Shown here piece after piece: positions 7,539 through 16,763 of a stretch of DNA of 64,000 nucleotides. Source of the stretch: Planctomycetota bacterium (GTDB taxonomy: Bacteria > Planctomycetota > UBA1135 > GCA-002686595); the NCBI GenBank assembly GCA_016712565.1, contig JADJQU010000001.1, forward strand, positions 496,001 through 560,000, given 5' to 3'. Position numbers and translations under genes: made by a program. Numbering within the stretch: the stretch's first letter is position 1; each line of letters starts with the position of its first letter. The notes under the pieces were generated by a model. That model made no database searches. It saw only the letters and a program-made list of their open reading frames with translations, and was not told where the DNA came from.

Positions 7539-8758
7539 CACTGGGCTCCGAGCTTGGCGCGCTCCGTGGGGGGAACGTCGGCCTGGGCCGCGTTCTGGGA
7601 GCGCTGCAGGGCGCGCACGTAGGCCACCACGGCCCAGGCGTCCTCGCGCGGGATCTGCCTGCCGTAGGCCGGCATGGTGCGCACGCCGTTCACGACGGTG
7701 TCGAACAACTGGCCCACGGGGCGGGCGCGCACCAGCGGATCGTGCAACGAGGACGGTTGGACCCAGTTCTGTTCCTGGAGCTCGGCGGCGCGCAGGGCCA
7801 CGAGCCCGTCGCCGTAGCCCGACTGGCCGTGGCAGGGCGTGCAGTAGATGGCGAAGCGCTCGCGACCGCGGGCCAGGAAGGCCGGCGTCACCGGGACCGG
7901 GAAGCTCTCGGTCCAGGCGTCGCCCTGCTTGCCCGTGGTGATCGTCCCTGGACGGGGGAGTTCGCCGAAGGCCTGCGTGCCCAAGGCGTCCGAGCGCATG
8001 GCCCGTCCGTCGGAGAACACGGGGTTGGCCGCCTGGGCGCGGTAGCGCGGCTGCGAGTCCATGTCGTTCACCACGTGGATCGGCGGGCGCGAGGAGTCCT
8101 GGGAGCGGGCCCAGACCACGCCCGCCAGGGGCAAGAGGCCCAGGGCGGCCACCGAGACCAGCGCGGCGCGCACCGAGCCGGGCAGTTCCCTCGTCTGGCC
8201 CGAGTCGCGGCATTCCTCCAGCGGACGGCGCGTGTGCTGCTCCAAGAGCGCCCGCGTGGCGCGCGGGTCGAAGCGCGGATCGTCCACTTCCACCGCCAGG
8301 AAGAACCCGTCGTCGGTGGCGCGGCGGAAGCGCGGGTTCTCGAACACCGGCCTGTGGTGCTCGGGCAGCCGATTGAGGATCAGCATGCCGAAGAAGGCGC
8401 CGAAGGAGGCCAGCAGCACGGTGAACTCGAAGGTCACCGGGATGTTGGCCGGGATTCCGAACAGCGGCTTGCCGCTGATCTTGAAGGGGTAGTCCACCGC
8501 GTTCGTCCACCATTGGAAGAACAGCGCGAGCGAGGTGCCCGTGAGGCCCGCTCCCAGCGCAATCCAAGGCAGGCGCGTCGGGGAGAGGCCCATGGAGCGC
8601 TCGATCCCGTGGATCGGGAACGGGCTGTAGACCTCGAAGCGCCGGTAGCCGGCGTCCCGCAGGGCCCGCGCGGCGCCGCTCACGGCGTCCACGTCGTCGA
8701 ATTCGGCAAGCAGCGCGTGGAGCTCGCCCGCCCCGGTGTTCGTGGCGCGCTCAGCCAT
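7538..8758 (-). CDS. actDE: Fused ActD-ActE: DUF3341 membrane domain plus monohaem cytochrome c
   Basis: The 406-residue product joins two normally separate ACIII subunits. Residues up to about 170 form a DUF3341/ActD domain (LHALLAEFDDVDAVSGAARAL, SPFPIHGIERSMGL and two membrane helices with NIPVTFEFTVLLASFGAFFG). A third helix (ALVSVAALGLLPLAGVVWA) follows, then a periplasmic cytochrome c domain with CTPCHGQSGYGDG and the probable axial Met in RTMPAYGRQ. ActE carries electrons from ActB/ActA toward the acceptor. The ORF is continuous with no sign of an artefactual join. It overlaps actC by 8 bp and is followed by the bridging mini-ORF. Confidence 0.9.
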   Translation of the reverse strand: MAERATNTGAGELHALLAEFDDVDAVSGAARALRDAGYRRFEVYSPFPIHGIERSMGLSPTRLPWIALGAGLTGTSLALFFQWWTNAVDYPFKISGKPLFGIPANIPVTFEFTVLLASFGAFFGMLILNRLPEHHRPVFENPRFRRATDDGFFLAVEVDDPRFDPRATRALLEQHTRRPLEECRDSGQTRELPGSVRAALVSVAALGLLPLAGVVWARSQDSSRPPIHVVNDMDSQPRYRAQAANPVFSDGRAMRSDALGTQAFGELPRPGTITTGKQGDAWTESFPVPVTPAFLARGRERFAIYCTPCHGQSGYGDGLVALRAAELQEQNWVQPSSLHDPLVRARPVGQLFDTVVNGVRTMPAYGRQIPREDAWAVVAYVRALQRSQNAAQADVPPTERAKLGAQ

Positions 8759-10190
8759 GGCTCACCTCCCGGCCGGGGCGGCCCTCGCCGCCATGCTTCC
8801 CGTGGGCCCCATGCCCGTGGGCCGCCGGCAGGATGGTCTTCACCTCGGCGATGGCGACCATCGGCAGGAAGCGGCAGAACAGCAGGAACAGCGTCAGGAA
8901 CAGCCCGATCGTCCCCACGAAGGTGCACACGTCCACCGCGGTGGGCTTGAAGTAGCCCCAGCTCGAGGGGATGTAGTCGCGGGTCAGCGAGGTGACCACG
9001 ATCACGAAGCGCTCCAGCCACATGCCGATGTTCACGAAGATCGAAATCACGAACATGAACAGCAGGTTCGTGCGGATCTTCTTGATCCACAGGAACTGGG
9101 GCGCCACCACGTTGCAGAAGATCATCAGCCAGTAGGCCCACCAGTAGGGACCCAGGGCGCGGTTCAGGAACACGAAGCGCTCGTAGGGATTGCCGCCGTA
9201 CCAGGCAATGAAGAACTCGGTGGCGTAGGCCAGCCCCACGATGGAGCCGGTGGCCAGGATCACCTTGTTCATGTTCTCCAGGTGGCGCAGCGTGATCAGC
9301 TCCTTCAGGCCGAACAGCTCGCGCGCGGGCACCATGGTGGTCACCACCATGCCGAAGCCCGAGAAGATCGCGCCGGCCACGAAGTAGGGCGGGAAGATCG
9401 TGGTGTGCCAACCGGGCACCTGGGACACGGCGAAGTCGAAGCTCACCACCGAGTGCACGCTGAGCACCAGCGGCGTGGCCAGGGCGGCCAGGATCAGGTA
9501 GGCGCGCTCGAAGCGCTGCCAGTGGCGCGCCGAGCCGCACCAGCCCAGGGCGAAGAAGCCGTAGAGGCCGCGCTTCAACCCGGACGTGGCGCGATCGCGC
9601 AGCGTCGCCAGGTCGGGCAAGAGGCCCATGTACCAGAACAGGAGCGAGACCGTGGCGTAGGTGGACACGGCAAACACGTCCCACAGGAGCGGGCTCCTGA
9701 AGTTGGGCCACATCTGCATCTGGTTCGGCACCGGGAAGAGCCAGTAGGCGACCCAGACGCGGCCCACGTGCACCGCCGGATACAGCCCCGCGCAGCAGAC
9801 CGCGAAGAGCGTCATCGCCTCCGCCGCGCGATTGATGCTCGTGCGCCACTTCTGGCGCAGCAGGAACAGGATCGCCGAGATCAGCGTGCCCGCGTGGGCG
9901 ATGCCGACCCAGAAGACGAAGTTGACGATGTCCCAGCCCCAGAAGGCGGGGGAGTTGTTGCCCCACACGCCGACGCCGGTGGCGATCAGGTAGCCCACCA
10001 TGGCGAACAGCATCAGCGTCAGGCACGAGGTGATCGTGATCGCCACGTACCAGGCGCGCGGAGGCGTGGGCCGCTCGACCACGCCGCAGACGCGGTCGGT
10101 GATCGAGGCCAGATCCCGCGCGCCGTCGACGAGGATCGGCCGCGCGTAGGGTTCGTCCAGGACGAGCCGGCTCGTGTCGCTAACCGTCAT
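8751..10190 (-). CDS. actC: Alternative complex III subunit ActC (NrfD-like quinol oxidase subunit)
   Basis: This 479-residue NrfD/PsrC-like protein has around ten membrane helices. Recognisable ACIII segments include NSPAFWGWDIVNFVFWVG, HAGTLISAILFLLRQKWR, VSFDFAVSQVPGWHTTIFPPY and the late EPYERF-like segment YGGNPYERFVF. The C-terminus is a short His/Gly-rich tail (GHGAHGKHGG). ActC receives quinol electrons for the Fe-S subunit ActB. The gene overlaps actB by 11 bp and actDE by 8 bp. Confidence 0.95.
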   Translation of the reverse strand: MTVSDTSRLVLDEPYARPILVDGARDLASITDRVCGVVERPTPPRAWYVAITITSCLTLMLFAMVGYLIATGVGVWGNNSPAFWGWDIVNFVFWVGIAHAGTLISAILFLLRQKWRTSINRAAEAMTLFAVCCAGLYPAVHVGRVWVAYWLFPVPNQMQMWPNFRSPLLWDVFAVSTYATVSLLFWYMGLLPDLATLRDRATSGLKRGLYGFFALGWCGSARHWQRFERAYLILAALATPLVLSVHSVVSFDFAVSQVPGWHTTIFPPYFVAGAIFSGFGMVVTTMVPARELFGLKELITLRHLENMNKVILATGSIVGLAYATEFFIAWYGGNPYERFVFLNRALGPYWWAYWLMIFCNVVAPQFLWIKKIRTNLLFMFVISIFVNIGMWLERFVIVVTSLTRDYIPSSWGYFKPTAVDVCTFVGTIGLFLTLFLLFCRFLPMVAIAEVKTILPAAHGHGAHGKHGGEGRPGREVSHG

Positions 10191-13176
10191 GGGAGGTTGC
10201 CGCCGGGTCGAAGTTGGTCACCTTGGCGAGGTAGCTCGTGCGCGGCCGGATGTTGAGCTCCTCGAGCATGCGGTAGGCCCTGCCGTCCGCCGCGAGACCG
10301 CTGACGCGGCTCGTGCGTTGGGCCAGATCGCCGAAGACGATCGCCTGGGTGGGACAGGTGGCGGCGCAGGCCGAGACGATTTCGCCGTCGGCCAGGGTGC
10401 GCCCCTCGTTCTTTGCCTCGATCTTGGCGCGCTGGATGCGCTGCACGCAGAAGGTGCACTTCTCCATCACGCCGCGGTGGCGCACCGTGACCTCGGGGTT
10501 GAAGCGCATGCGCTGCACTTCGCTCCCCGGACCCTGGACCGCCTTGTTGAAGTTGAAGTAGTTGAAGCGCCGCACCTTGAACGGGCAGTTGTTGGCGCAA
10601 TACCGCGTGCCGATGCAGCGGTTGTAGACCATGTCGTTCAGACCCTCGCTGCTGTGCACCGTGGCCGCCACGGGGCAAACCTGCTCGCAGGGGGCGCTCT
10701 CGCAGTGCTGGCAGGTGAGCGGCTGGAAGCGCAGCTTGGGCGCGTCCTCCGAGCCGGTGAAGTAGCGGTCGATGCGGATCCAGTGCATCTCGCGACCGCG
10801 CTGGATCTGCTCGCGGCCCACCACCGGCACGTTGTTCTCCGCCTGGCAGGCGACCACGCAGGCGCCGCAACCGATGCAGGCGTTGAGGTCGATGGCCATG
10901 CCCCAGCGCACGCTGCCGGGGGCGTCGTGTTCCCACAGGGACTCGAGGGCCGGATGGTGCGCGGCGTGCTGGTCCTCCTCTGCGTGCCCCGCCGCGGGCG
11001 ACGGGCCGTGGGCGAGCTCGCGCAGCAGTTCGTGCAGGCGCAGGTCGCGCTCGTGTTGGCCGATCGAGTCGTCCACGGCGGGGTCGGTGGTGCGCGCCAG
11101 GGCGTAGCTCTCGCCCGTGGCCGCGACTTCGAGGTCCTGGGCGGTTTCCAGGGACGAGAGCGTGCGCAATCGATAGGCATCGAAGCCGACGCTCTCGACC
11201 TTCTCCTCCTCCAGTCCTCCCACTTGTCCCGCCGCGGTGCGGCCGTGGCCCAGGTGCAGGGTGACGCAGTCCGCGGCGTGGCCGGGCACGACGCAGGCGG
11301 CGCACAGGAGTTCGCGGCCCCCGCACTTCAGCGTCACCAGCGAGGCGTCCCGGATGCCCAGGCGCTTCGCCGTGGCCGGGGCGAACCAGGCTGCGTTGCC
11401 CCAGGTCATCTTGGTGATCGAGTCGGGCAGTTCCTGGAGCCAGGAGTTGTTGGCCAGACGTCCGTCGTGGAGCTTGGGGTCGGGGGCCAGCGCGAGCTCC
11501 CACTGTCCAGGGCTCAATTCGTCGCGGAAGGCCCGCGCCTCGGCCGCCGGCAGTTCAAATGGCGCGAGTGGGAGGGCGCGGCCCGCGGGCGCCGAGCCCT
11601 CGACGAACCCGTCGTGGATCGCCTTGCGCCAGGCCTCGTCGCCGGCGCCGGGCAGCACCGCCGCTCGCACCAAGTCCCGGGCAGCGGCCTTTTCCTCCAC
11701 CAGGAGCGCCGCCATCTCGAGCACCGAGCGGCGCTCGAAGATCGGGTCGATCAGCGGCTGCTGGGTGCAGCGCGTGCCGTCCCAGGAGAGCGCGTCTCCC
11801 CAGGCCTCCAGGGGATGGGTCTCCGGCAGGTGCCAGACCGAGGCCCGCGCCGTTTCGTCACGGCTTTGGCCCAGGTGGATCGACAGGGGCACCTTGCGCA
11901 GCGCGCGGCGGAAGTCCACGTCCGCGGGCGCGTCGTAGACCGGGTTCGCCCCCAGGATCACCAGGGTCTGGACCACGCCGGCGTCCATCTCGCCCACGAG
12001 TTCGGCGAGGCGCGCGGCCGGTTCCCCGGACGGCTCGCCGGCCCGCGCGGGCTCCTCCACGTACACGACGGTGCGGCCCGCATTGCCGAGCACGGCGTTC
12101 AGCCGATGGGCCAGCGCGTGCACGGCGGCGGGTTGGCGGCGGCCCACGGCCACGACCGACTCGCCCGGCCGCGCCAGGAGTTCGGCGCACAGGGCTCCCA
12201 GGAATCGGCTCACGTCGGGGCGCCCGAGGAAGCCGCCCTGCTCGACCTGGGCCGGGGCCTGGCCCAGTCCCGCCTGCACGCGCGCTTCCAGGGCCGCGAG
12301 GAAGGGCAGGACCTGTTCCACGCGCAGCGCGAGCCGGTGGTCCGCGGTCCCGCCGGTGATCGTCGGCGCCGGCTCGACGCACCAGTGGCGCAGCATTTCG
12401 GGTGCGGCGGGATTGCGCCGCGCCGCGAAGGCGCGAGCGTGGGCCAGGGCCGCGGGGTGGTCGCCGAGCAGGTCGGCGTCGAGACTCACCAGGGTGCGCG
12501 CGGCCTCGATCTGGAGCAGCGGCCGCGCCTCGACTCCGAAGGCGAGGCGCGCGCCCGCCAGCTCCTGGGTGCGCGTCACCGCCGTCCAGTGGATCCAGCG
12601 CGCCTTGGGGAAGCGCTCCGCGAAACGCGCCCGGAGCTGGGCCAGGGTTGCCGAGGACGAAGGCGCGGACAGGATCCGAAGGCCGGCCCCGCCCTCGGCC
12701 AGGTGGCGCTGGAGGATCCGTGCAAAGTAGGGATCGAACTCCTTCCAGGTGCGCGGGTAGGCGACGCCCGCGTCCTTCTGCACCAGCCCGCGGCTGTGGT
12801 CAGGGTCGTAGAGGTCGAGCACCGAGGCCTGGGAACGCGCCGTGCACGCTCCCCGGTCCACGGGGTGCAGGGGATTGCCCTCGATCTTGATCGGCCGGCC
12901 GTCGTAGCTCGTGACCAAGAGCGACGCCGCGAACCCCGCGCCCTCCAGGGCCGTGGCGAAGCGCCTGGTGGTTCCCGGCAGGCGACCCTCGGGGCGGCTC
13001 TGGAACGGCAGGATCTCCTCGGCTTCAAAGCGGCAGCCCGCCGCGGTCGAGAGCGCCAGGGACGCGCCCATCACCTGCAGGAGCCGCCGGCGCGAAACGC
13101 CGTCGGCGTCCTCGCAGAGGGGCGGGCCGAAGCTCCCTTCGCTGGGCGGCGTCGGGGCTTTGTTCAACGATGACAT
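10180..13176 (-). CDS. actB: Alternative complex III subunit ActB (molybdopterin-like plus four Fe-S cluster domain)
   Basis: This 998-residue protein fuses the ActB1 and ActB2 parts. Near residue 28 a Tat-type signal SRRRLLQVMGASLALSTAAGC ends in a lipobox-like AAGC. The long middle part resembles the molybdopterin-oxidoreductase fold, which in ACIII carries no molybdenum. The C-terminal quarter holds ferredoxin-type motifs: CIGCGACVVAC, CQHCESAPCEQVCP, CIGTRYCANNCP, CTFCVQRI and CAATCP, enough for four clusters. It passes electrons from the quinol site in ActC to the haems of ActA/ActE. The ATG was chosen because it gives the canonical short pre-Tat leader and a 13-bp overlap with actA. Confidence 0.95.
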   Translation of the reverse strand: MSSLNKAPTPPSEGSFGPPLCEDADGVSRRRLLQVMGASLALSTAAGCRFEAEEILPFQSRPEGRLPGTTRRFATALEGAGFAASLLVTSYDGRPIKIEGNPLHPVDRGACTARSQASVLDLYDPDHSRGLVQKDAGVAYPRTWKEFDPYFARILQRHLAEGGAGLRILSAPSSSATLAQLRARFAERFPKARWIHWTAVTRTQELAGARLAFGVEARPLLQIEAARTLVSLDADLLGDHPAALAHARAFAARRNPAAPEMLRHWCVEPAPTITGGTADHRLALRVEQVLPFLAALEARVQAGLGQAPAQVEQGGFLGRPDVSRFLGALCAELLARPGESVVAVGRRQPAAVHALAHRLNAVLGNAGRTVVYVEEPARAGEPSGEPAARLAELVGEMDAGVVQTLVILGANPVYDAPADVDFRRALRKVPLSIHLGQSRDETARASVWHLPETHPLEAWGDALSWDGTRCTQQPLIDPIFERRSVLEMAALLVEEKAAARDLVRAAVLPGAGDEAWRKAIHDGFVEGSAPAGRALPLAPFELPAAEARAFRDELSPGQWELALAPDPKLHDGRLANNSWLQELPDSITKMTWGNAAWFAPATAKRLGIRDASLVTLKCGGRELLCAACVVPGHAADCVTLHLGHGRTAAGQVGGLEEEKVESVGFDAYRLRTLSSLETAQDLEVAATGESYALARTTDPAVDDSIGQHERDLRLHELLRELAHGPSPAAGHAEEDQHAAHHPALESLWEHDAPGSVRWGMAIDLNACIGCGACVVACQAENNVPVVGREQIQRGREMHWIRIDRYFTGSEDAPKLRFQPLTCQHCESAPCEQVCPVAATVHSSEGLNDMVYNRCIGTRYCANNCPFKVRRFNYFNFNKAVQGPGSEVQRMRFNPEVTVRHRGVMEKCTFCVQRIQRAKIEAKNEGRTLADGEIVSACAATCPTQAIVFGDLAQRTSRVSGLAADGRAYRMLEELNIRPRTSYLAKVTNFDPAATSHDG

Positions 13177-13808
13177 GTGGAGCAATCCGTCGAGGGCTTG
13201 AGGTACCGCGCGCGCATGAGCTCGGCGCCCACCTCGGCGGCGGGCCGGTCCGGCGTCCACTCCATCGAGGTGACGAGCTCCGGCGGCCGCACGTTGGGCG
13301 CCGCGTCGCGGTGGCAGTCCAGGCACCAGCCCATGCTCAGGGGCTGTTCCTGGCGCACGCGCTCCATGGTGTCCACGCGGCCGTGGCAGGTGACGCAGGC
13401 CACGCCGCGCGTCACGTGGGCCGAGTGGTCGAAGTAGACGTAGTCGGGCAGATCGTGAACGCGCTTCCAATGCATGGGCTCGCCCGTGGTCCAACTGGCG
13501 AACAGCGGCGCGAGCAGGTCGCTCTGCGTGCGGATCCGCGCGTGGCAGTTCATGCACGTCTCCGTGGGCGGAATCGCGGCCCGCGCCGTTTTCTCCACGG
13601 TGTTGTGGCAGTAGCGGCAGTCCAGGCCCAGCTCACCGGCGTGCATGGCGTGACTGAAGGGCACCGGCTGTTCCGGCGCGTAGCCGACGTTGAGCGTCTG
13701 GGGCGACGCTCCGTAGGCGACGAACACGACGACGTAAACGCCGGCGATTCCCGCCCCCAGGCCGAAGAGCTCCCGCAGCCGGTTGGTCCATTTCGGGAAG
13801 ACGTTCAT
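13164..13808 (-). CDS. actA: Alternative complex III subunit ActA, pentahaem cytochrome c
   Basis: This 214-residue protein has one N-terminal membrane helix (residues 17-34) and five CxxCH haem sites: CRYCH at 64, CMNCH at 85, CVTCH at 138, CLDCH at 162 and CSTCH at 209. This is the classical ActA signature and length. It is the first gene of the operon that runs to the left edge of the window, and the promoter should lie in the 670-bp region upstream. An upstream ATG at 13904 would add 32 residues but places unlikely charged sequence before the helix, so the ATG at 13808 was chosen. Confidence 0.94.
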   Translation of the reverse strand: MNVFPKWTNRLRELFGLGAGIAGVYVVVFVAYGASPQTLNVGYAPEQPVPFSHAMHAGELGLDCRYCHNTVEKTARAAIPPTETCMNCHARIRTQSDLLAPLFASWTTGEPMHWKRVHDLPDYVYFDHSAHVTRGVACVTCHGRVDTMERVRQEQPLSMGWCLDCHRDAAPNVRPPELVTSMEWTPDRPAAEVGAELMRARYLKPSTDCSTCHR

Positions 13809-14478
13809 GGCCGGGGGATCCCTGTCCCGATGCCGTGGCTCGCTGTGTTCAGCATGCTGGCGGGGAGTCTCCCGCCGCCCCCAGGGCGCGGCGATGCGCC
13901 ACACTGCGTAGACGTCCTTCGCAGTGACCGTAGGGGGCGCGGCGGGTGCAGGAATCCGCCAGTTGACGGAAGCGTCAGAGCTTCCCGGCCAAGCCCGCGC
14001 GCGGGGGCGGGTTCGAATTCGCGCGCAGTGGGGGACTGCCGCTCACGCGACCGCGCGAGCCGACTCCCAGGGAGATGGCCCCAGGTGGCTGCGGCAGGGT
14101 CCTGGCGACTCTCCGCCCAGTACCAGCGTGGGCCCCGGTCAGGTCCAGGCTGCCCGGGTGGACCCCGTCGGCTGCAGATCCTGCGAGCATAAACCGATGT
14201 AAACGGTTTGAAAACAATTACTTACGACAATTCAGCGGCATTCGTAGTGCCGTCTCCCGGTGTCCGCCCCCGGATGCGCTCGTCACGGCGGCCGGAATGG
14301 GGGAAACCCGAGATTCCTGACCGGTTCCCAGCCGGAGTGGCGCATGAGTACGAGAAGCCTGTCCCACAACCCCTGCGAGCGCGATCCCCGTCCTTGGGGC
14401 GGCGGCGATTCGGCGCCCTCGACTCAGCCGAGTCGAAGCGCAGGCTCTCCGCAAGTTCGCCTGACCCCCCAGAACGGA
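13809..14478. other. 670-bp divergent intergenic region between actA and the beta-helix gene
   Basis: No convincing gene is present. The region must hold promoters for the ACIII operon (leftward) and the beta-helix gene (rightward). Its one compositional island is the AT-rich stretch 14190-14235, which contains an inverted repeat AAACCG...CGGTTT (14191-14208) and a 13-bp motif found again at 28515. A tRNA-like GGTTCGAATTC at about 14009 lacks a pairing arm. Confidence 0.6.
14215..14227 (+). repeat. 13-bp AT-rich motif CAATTACTTACGA, copy 1
   Basis: The exact 13-mer recurs as its reverse complement at 28515-28527. A looser relative, AAAACAGTGAGTTACGGCA, sits in the AT-rich island near 18862-18880. 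All three lie in long intergenic gaps. In DNA this GC-rich, repeated AT-rich 13-mers are unlikely by chance, so a regulator site or eroded mobile-element end is possible. Confidence 0.45.
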
Positions 14479-16560
14479 ATGCCCATGATCTCACCCCGCC
14501 GCGTCTCCCTGACTGCCGCCGGCCTCGCCCTTTGCCTCGCCGGTTCCGCGGGGGCCCAGACGATCCTCGTCAACACGGCCGCGGATGACGTCGACTTCGG
14601 CGGGCTCCAGCGGGTCAGCGACCTGCCCGGCCCGGACGGCAAGATCTCCCTGACCGAAGCGGGGCTCGCCTCGGACAACACGCCGGGGGTGCAGACCATC
14701 GGATTCAACGTCCCCCAGAGCGAATGGACGTACCAATGGCTGTATCCGGGCCGCGCCGTCCTGAATCCCTTCGGTGGGTTCCGGGTGTTCGACACCGCGA
14801 TCCTCGACGGCACGACGCAGACGGCCTTCACGGGGGACACCCACCCGAACGGCGGCGAGGTGATGATCTGGTCCCAGCTCTACCTGATCAACAACGTCGG
14901 CGGCGCGGTCCGTGGGCTCGCCAATTCCTCGATCAGCGTGTCCGGCGGCTCGGGCAACGTGATCCAAGGCAACTCCGACTGCGGCATCGAGATTTTCGAT
15001 GGCGCCGACGGCAACTGGGTCGGAGGCACCGCCCCCGGTCAGGGCAACATCGGCAACGGCTACGTCAAGTTGGTCAGCACGAGCAACAACGTCGTCGTCG
15101 GAAATACCCTTCAGCGCGTGCGCGTCCTGGGCAACGGCCCCTTCCAGCCGCCGACCGTGAACAATCGCATCGGCGGGCCGACGCTCGCCGAGCGCAACAA
15201 GATCACGGGCTATGGCTCGATGAACAGCCAGGGCTTTCCCGGGGGGATGGCGGTCGAGATCGGGCAGGCGACGGGCACCGTGATCGAAAACAACTGGATC
15301 GGCCTGAGCGCCGATGGACTTTCCCAAGGCCATCCGTACTGCACCACCGGCGTCCAGCTGTGGATCGACAGCAACTACTCGACGCTGATCCGCGGCAACC
15401 GCATCGCCGGGATCCACGCGCTCTCGATGCCGCCCCACAGTTCGGGGAGCTACTACGGCACCGGCATCGTGATCAACGGCAACGGCAGCGGCGTCACGAT
15501 CGTCGGCAACAAGATCGGCTTGAACGCCAACGATCAGCCGGTGCTGGGCTGCGTGGTCGGCATCTCGACCGTCAATGACTTCAACGGCCAGGTGCAGAAC
15601 GTCGTCATCGGCGGAACCGCGCCCGGCGAAGGCAATGAGATTGCGGGCCAGGACCGCGAAGGCATCGTCGTCTCGAATGGCTACTCGGGCGTGCGGATCA
15701 GCGGCAACTCGATCCACGACAACGGCACCCTGGGCATCGAGCTGATCGACAGCGGCTTCCTGTGGGGTGTGTCGCCCAACGATCCGCTCGACGCCGACGG
15801 CGGCGCCAACGGCCTGCAGAACTTCCCCGTGCTGCAGCAGGCCTCGGGCACGGCGAGCACGCTGCGTGCCGTGGGCACCCTGGAGAGCAGCCCGCTGTCC
15901 AACTTCGCGATCGAGGTCTTCGCTTCGCCGCAGTGCGACGCCTCCGGCTTCGGCGAGGGGCGAATGTTCGTGGGTTCCACGGCCGTCAGTACCGATGGCA
16001 TCGGCGTGGCTGCGTTCGACGTGACCTTCAACGCGAGCGTGCCCGCGGGCTGGTCGCTCACCTCGACGGCCAGGAACACCTTCGACGGTTCCACCTCCGA
16101 GTTCTCGGCCTGCGTGCCGATCAGCGGCACGGCGGTCGCCATCTACTGCGTCGCCAAGACCAACAGCCAAGGTTGCGTCCCGCAGATCGCCTCCAGCGGT
16201 TCGCTTGCCCTTGGGGACGCCGTTCCGTTCGTGATCAGCGCCCAGCAGGTGTTGAACGGCAAGGTGGGGATGTTCCTGTACGGCAAGTCCGGCCGCGCCG
16301 CGGTCCCCTTCCAGGGGGGGACCCTGTGCATCCAATCCCCGATCAAGCGCACTCCGCAGCAGAACTCGGGCGGCACGCCGCCGCCGGTCCTGAACTGCTC
16401 GGGGGTCTACACGTTCAACTTCGACGTCTGGTTCGCCGGCGGTTTCGATGGGGGGCTTTCCCTGGGAACGGCCGTCAACGGGCAGTTCTGGTCCCGCGAC
16501 GGCGCCAGTTCCTTCGGCGCGGGCCTTACCGATGCGATCGAGTTCGCCGTGACGCCGTAG
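14479..16560 (+). CDS. Secreted right-handed beta-helix protein with YC.AK.NS.GC C-terminal domain
   Basis: The 693-residue product starts MPMISPRRVSLTAAGLALCL with a Sec-type signal ending near GSAGAQT. A CSLREA-like opening (TILVNTAADDVDFGGLQ) is followed by many short Asn/Gly-rich rungs such as GNVIQGNSDCGIEIF and GSGVTIVGNKIGL, typical of parallel beta-helix (PbH1) surface proteins. From about 16144 the final 139 residues form the domain shared with four other proteins here: YCVAKTNSQGC, a Phe/Gly-rich middle, NSGGTPPP, NCSGVY, and a closing FWSRDGAS...DAIEF. Function is probably adhesive or surface-structural. ATG at 14485 is an alternative start. Confidence 0.85.
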   Translation: MPMISPRRVSLTAAGLALCLAGSAGAQTILVNTAADDVDFGGLQRVSDLPGPDGKISLTEAGLASDNTPGVQTIGFNVPQSEWTYQWLYPGRAVLNPFGGFRVFDTAILDGTTQTAFTGDTHPNGGEVMIWSQLYLINNVGGAVRGLANSSISVSGGSGNVIQGNSDCGIEIFDGADGNWVGGTAPGQGNIGNGYVKLVSTSNNVVVGNTLQRVRVLGNGPFQPPTVNNRIGGPTLAERNKITGYGSMNSQGFPGGMAVEIGQATGTVIENNWIGLSADGLSQGHPYCTTGVQLWIDSNYSTLIRGNRIAGIHALSMPPHSSGSYYGTGIVINGNGSGVTIVGNKIGLNANDQPVLGCVVGISTVNDFNGQVQNVVIGGTAPGEGNEIAGQDREGIVVSNGYSGVRISGNSIHDNGTLGIELIDSGFLWGVSPNDPLDADGGANGLQNFPVLQQASGTASTLRAVGTLESSPLSNFAIEVFASPQCDASGFGEGRMFVGSTAVSTDGIGVAAFDVTFNASVPAGWSLTSTARNTFDGSTSEFSACVPISGTAVAIYCVAKTNSQGCVPQIASSGSLALGDAVPFVISAQQVLNGKVGMFLYGKSGRAAVPFQGGTLCIQSPIKRTPQQNSGGTPPPVLNCSGVYTFNFDVWFAGGFDGGLSLGTAVNGQFWSRDGASSFGAGLTDAIEFAVTP

Positions 16561-16657
16561 CCGGAACGAAGTCAGTCGAGGGGCGGACCAGGGCCCCCAA
16601 GTCCATGGGGAGTCGATCCCCCTGCGCCTCTCCAGAGCCCCTGGGACGCGCGAGGGG

Positions 16658-16682
16658 CATGTCCGAGAAACAGGGACACATC
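16658..16682. repeat. REP-like hairpin element
   Basis: The sequence CATGTCCGAGAAACAGGGACACAT forms a TGTCC/GGACA stem with a 9-base loop, in the 203-bp gap between convergent genes. It resembles the dispersed REP-like elements of the 'GTGTCCCTGTTT' kind that accompany Y1 transposases in various genomes. A weakly similar string occurs at 28545-28575. It might also act as a bidirectional terminator. No transposase is nearby. Confidence 0.3.
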
Positions 16683-16763
16683 CCCGCACCACTCCTGGGA
16701 CGATCGTCCGGGTCCGCGGGATGGCCACGGGGCGGCTCGCCGAGGAGCTTGCCTGCGGCGGGA

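Noticed and set aside
10174..13173. 999-codon plus-strand open frame opposite actB
   Set aside because: Antisense shadow; the minus-strand frame has all Fe-S and Tat motifs.
14004..14022. tRNA-like T-loop string GGTTCGAATTC
   Set aside because: The flanking bases do not form a T-arm stem and no anticodon or acceptor stem can be folded around it.
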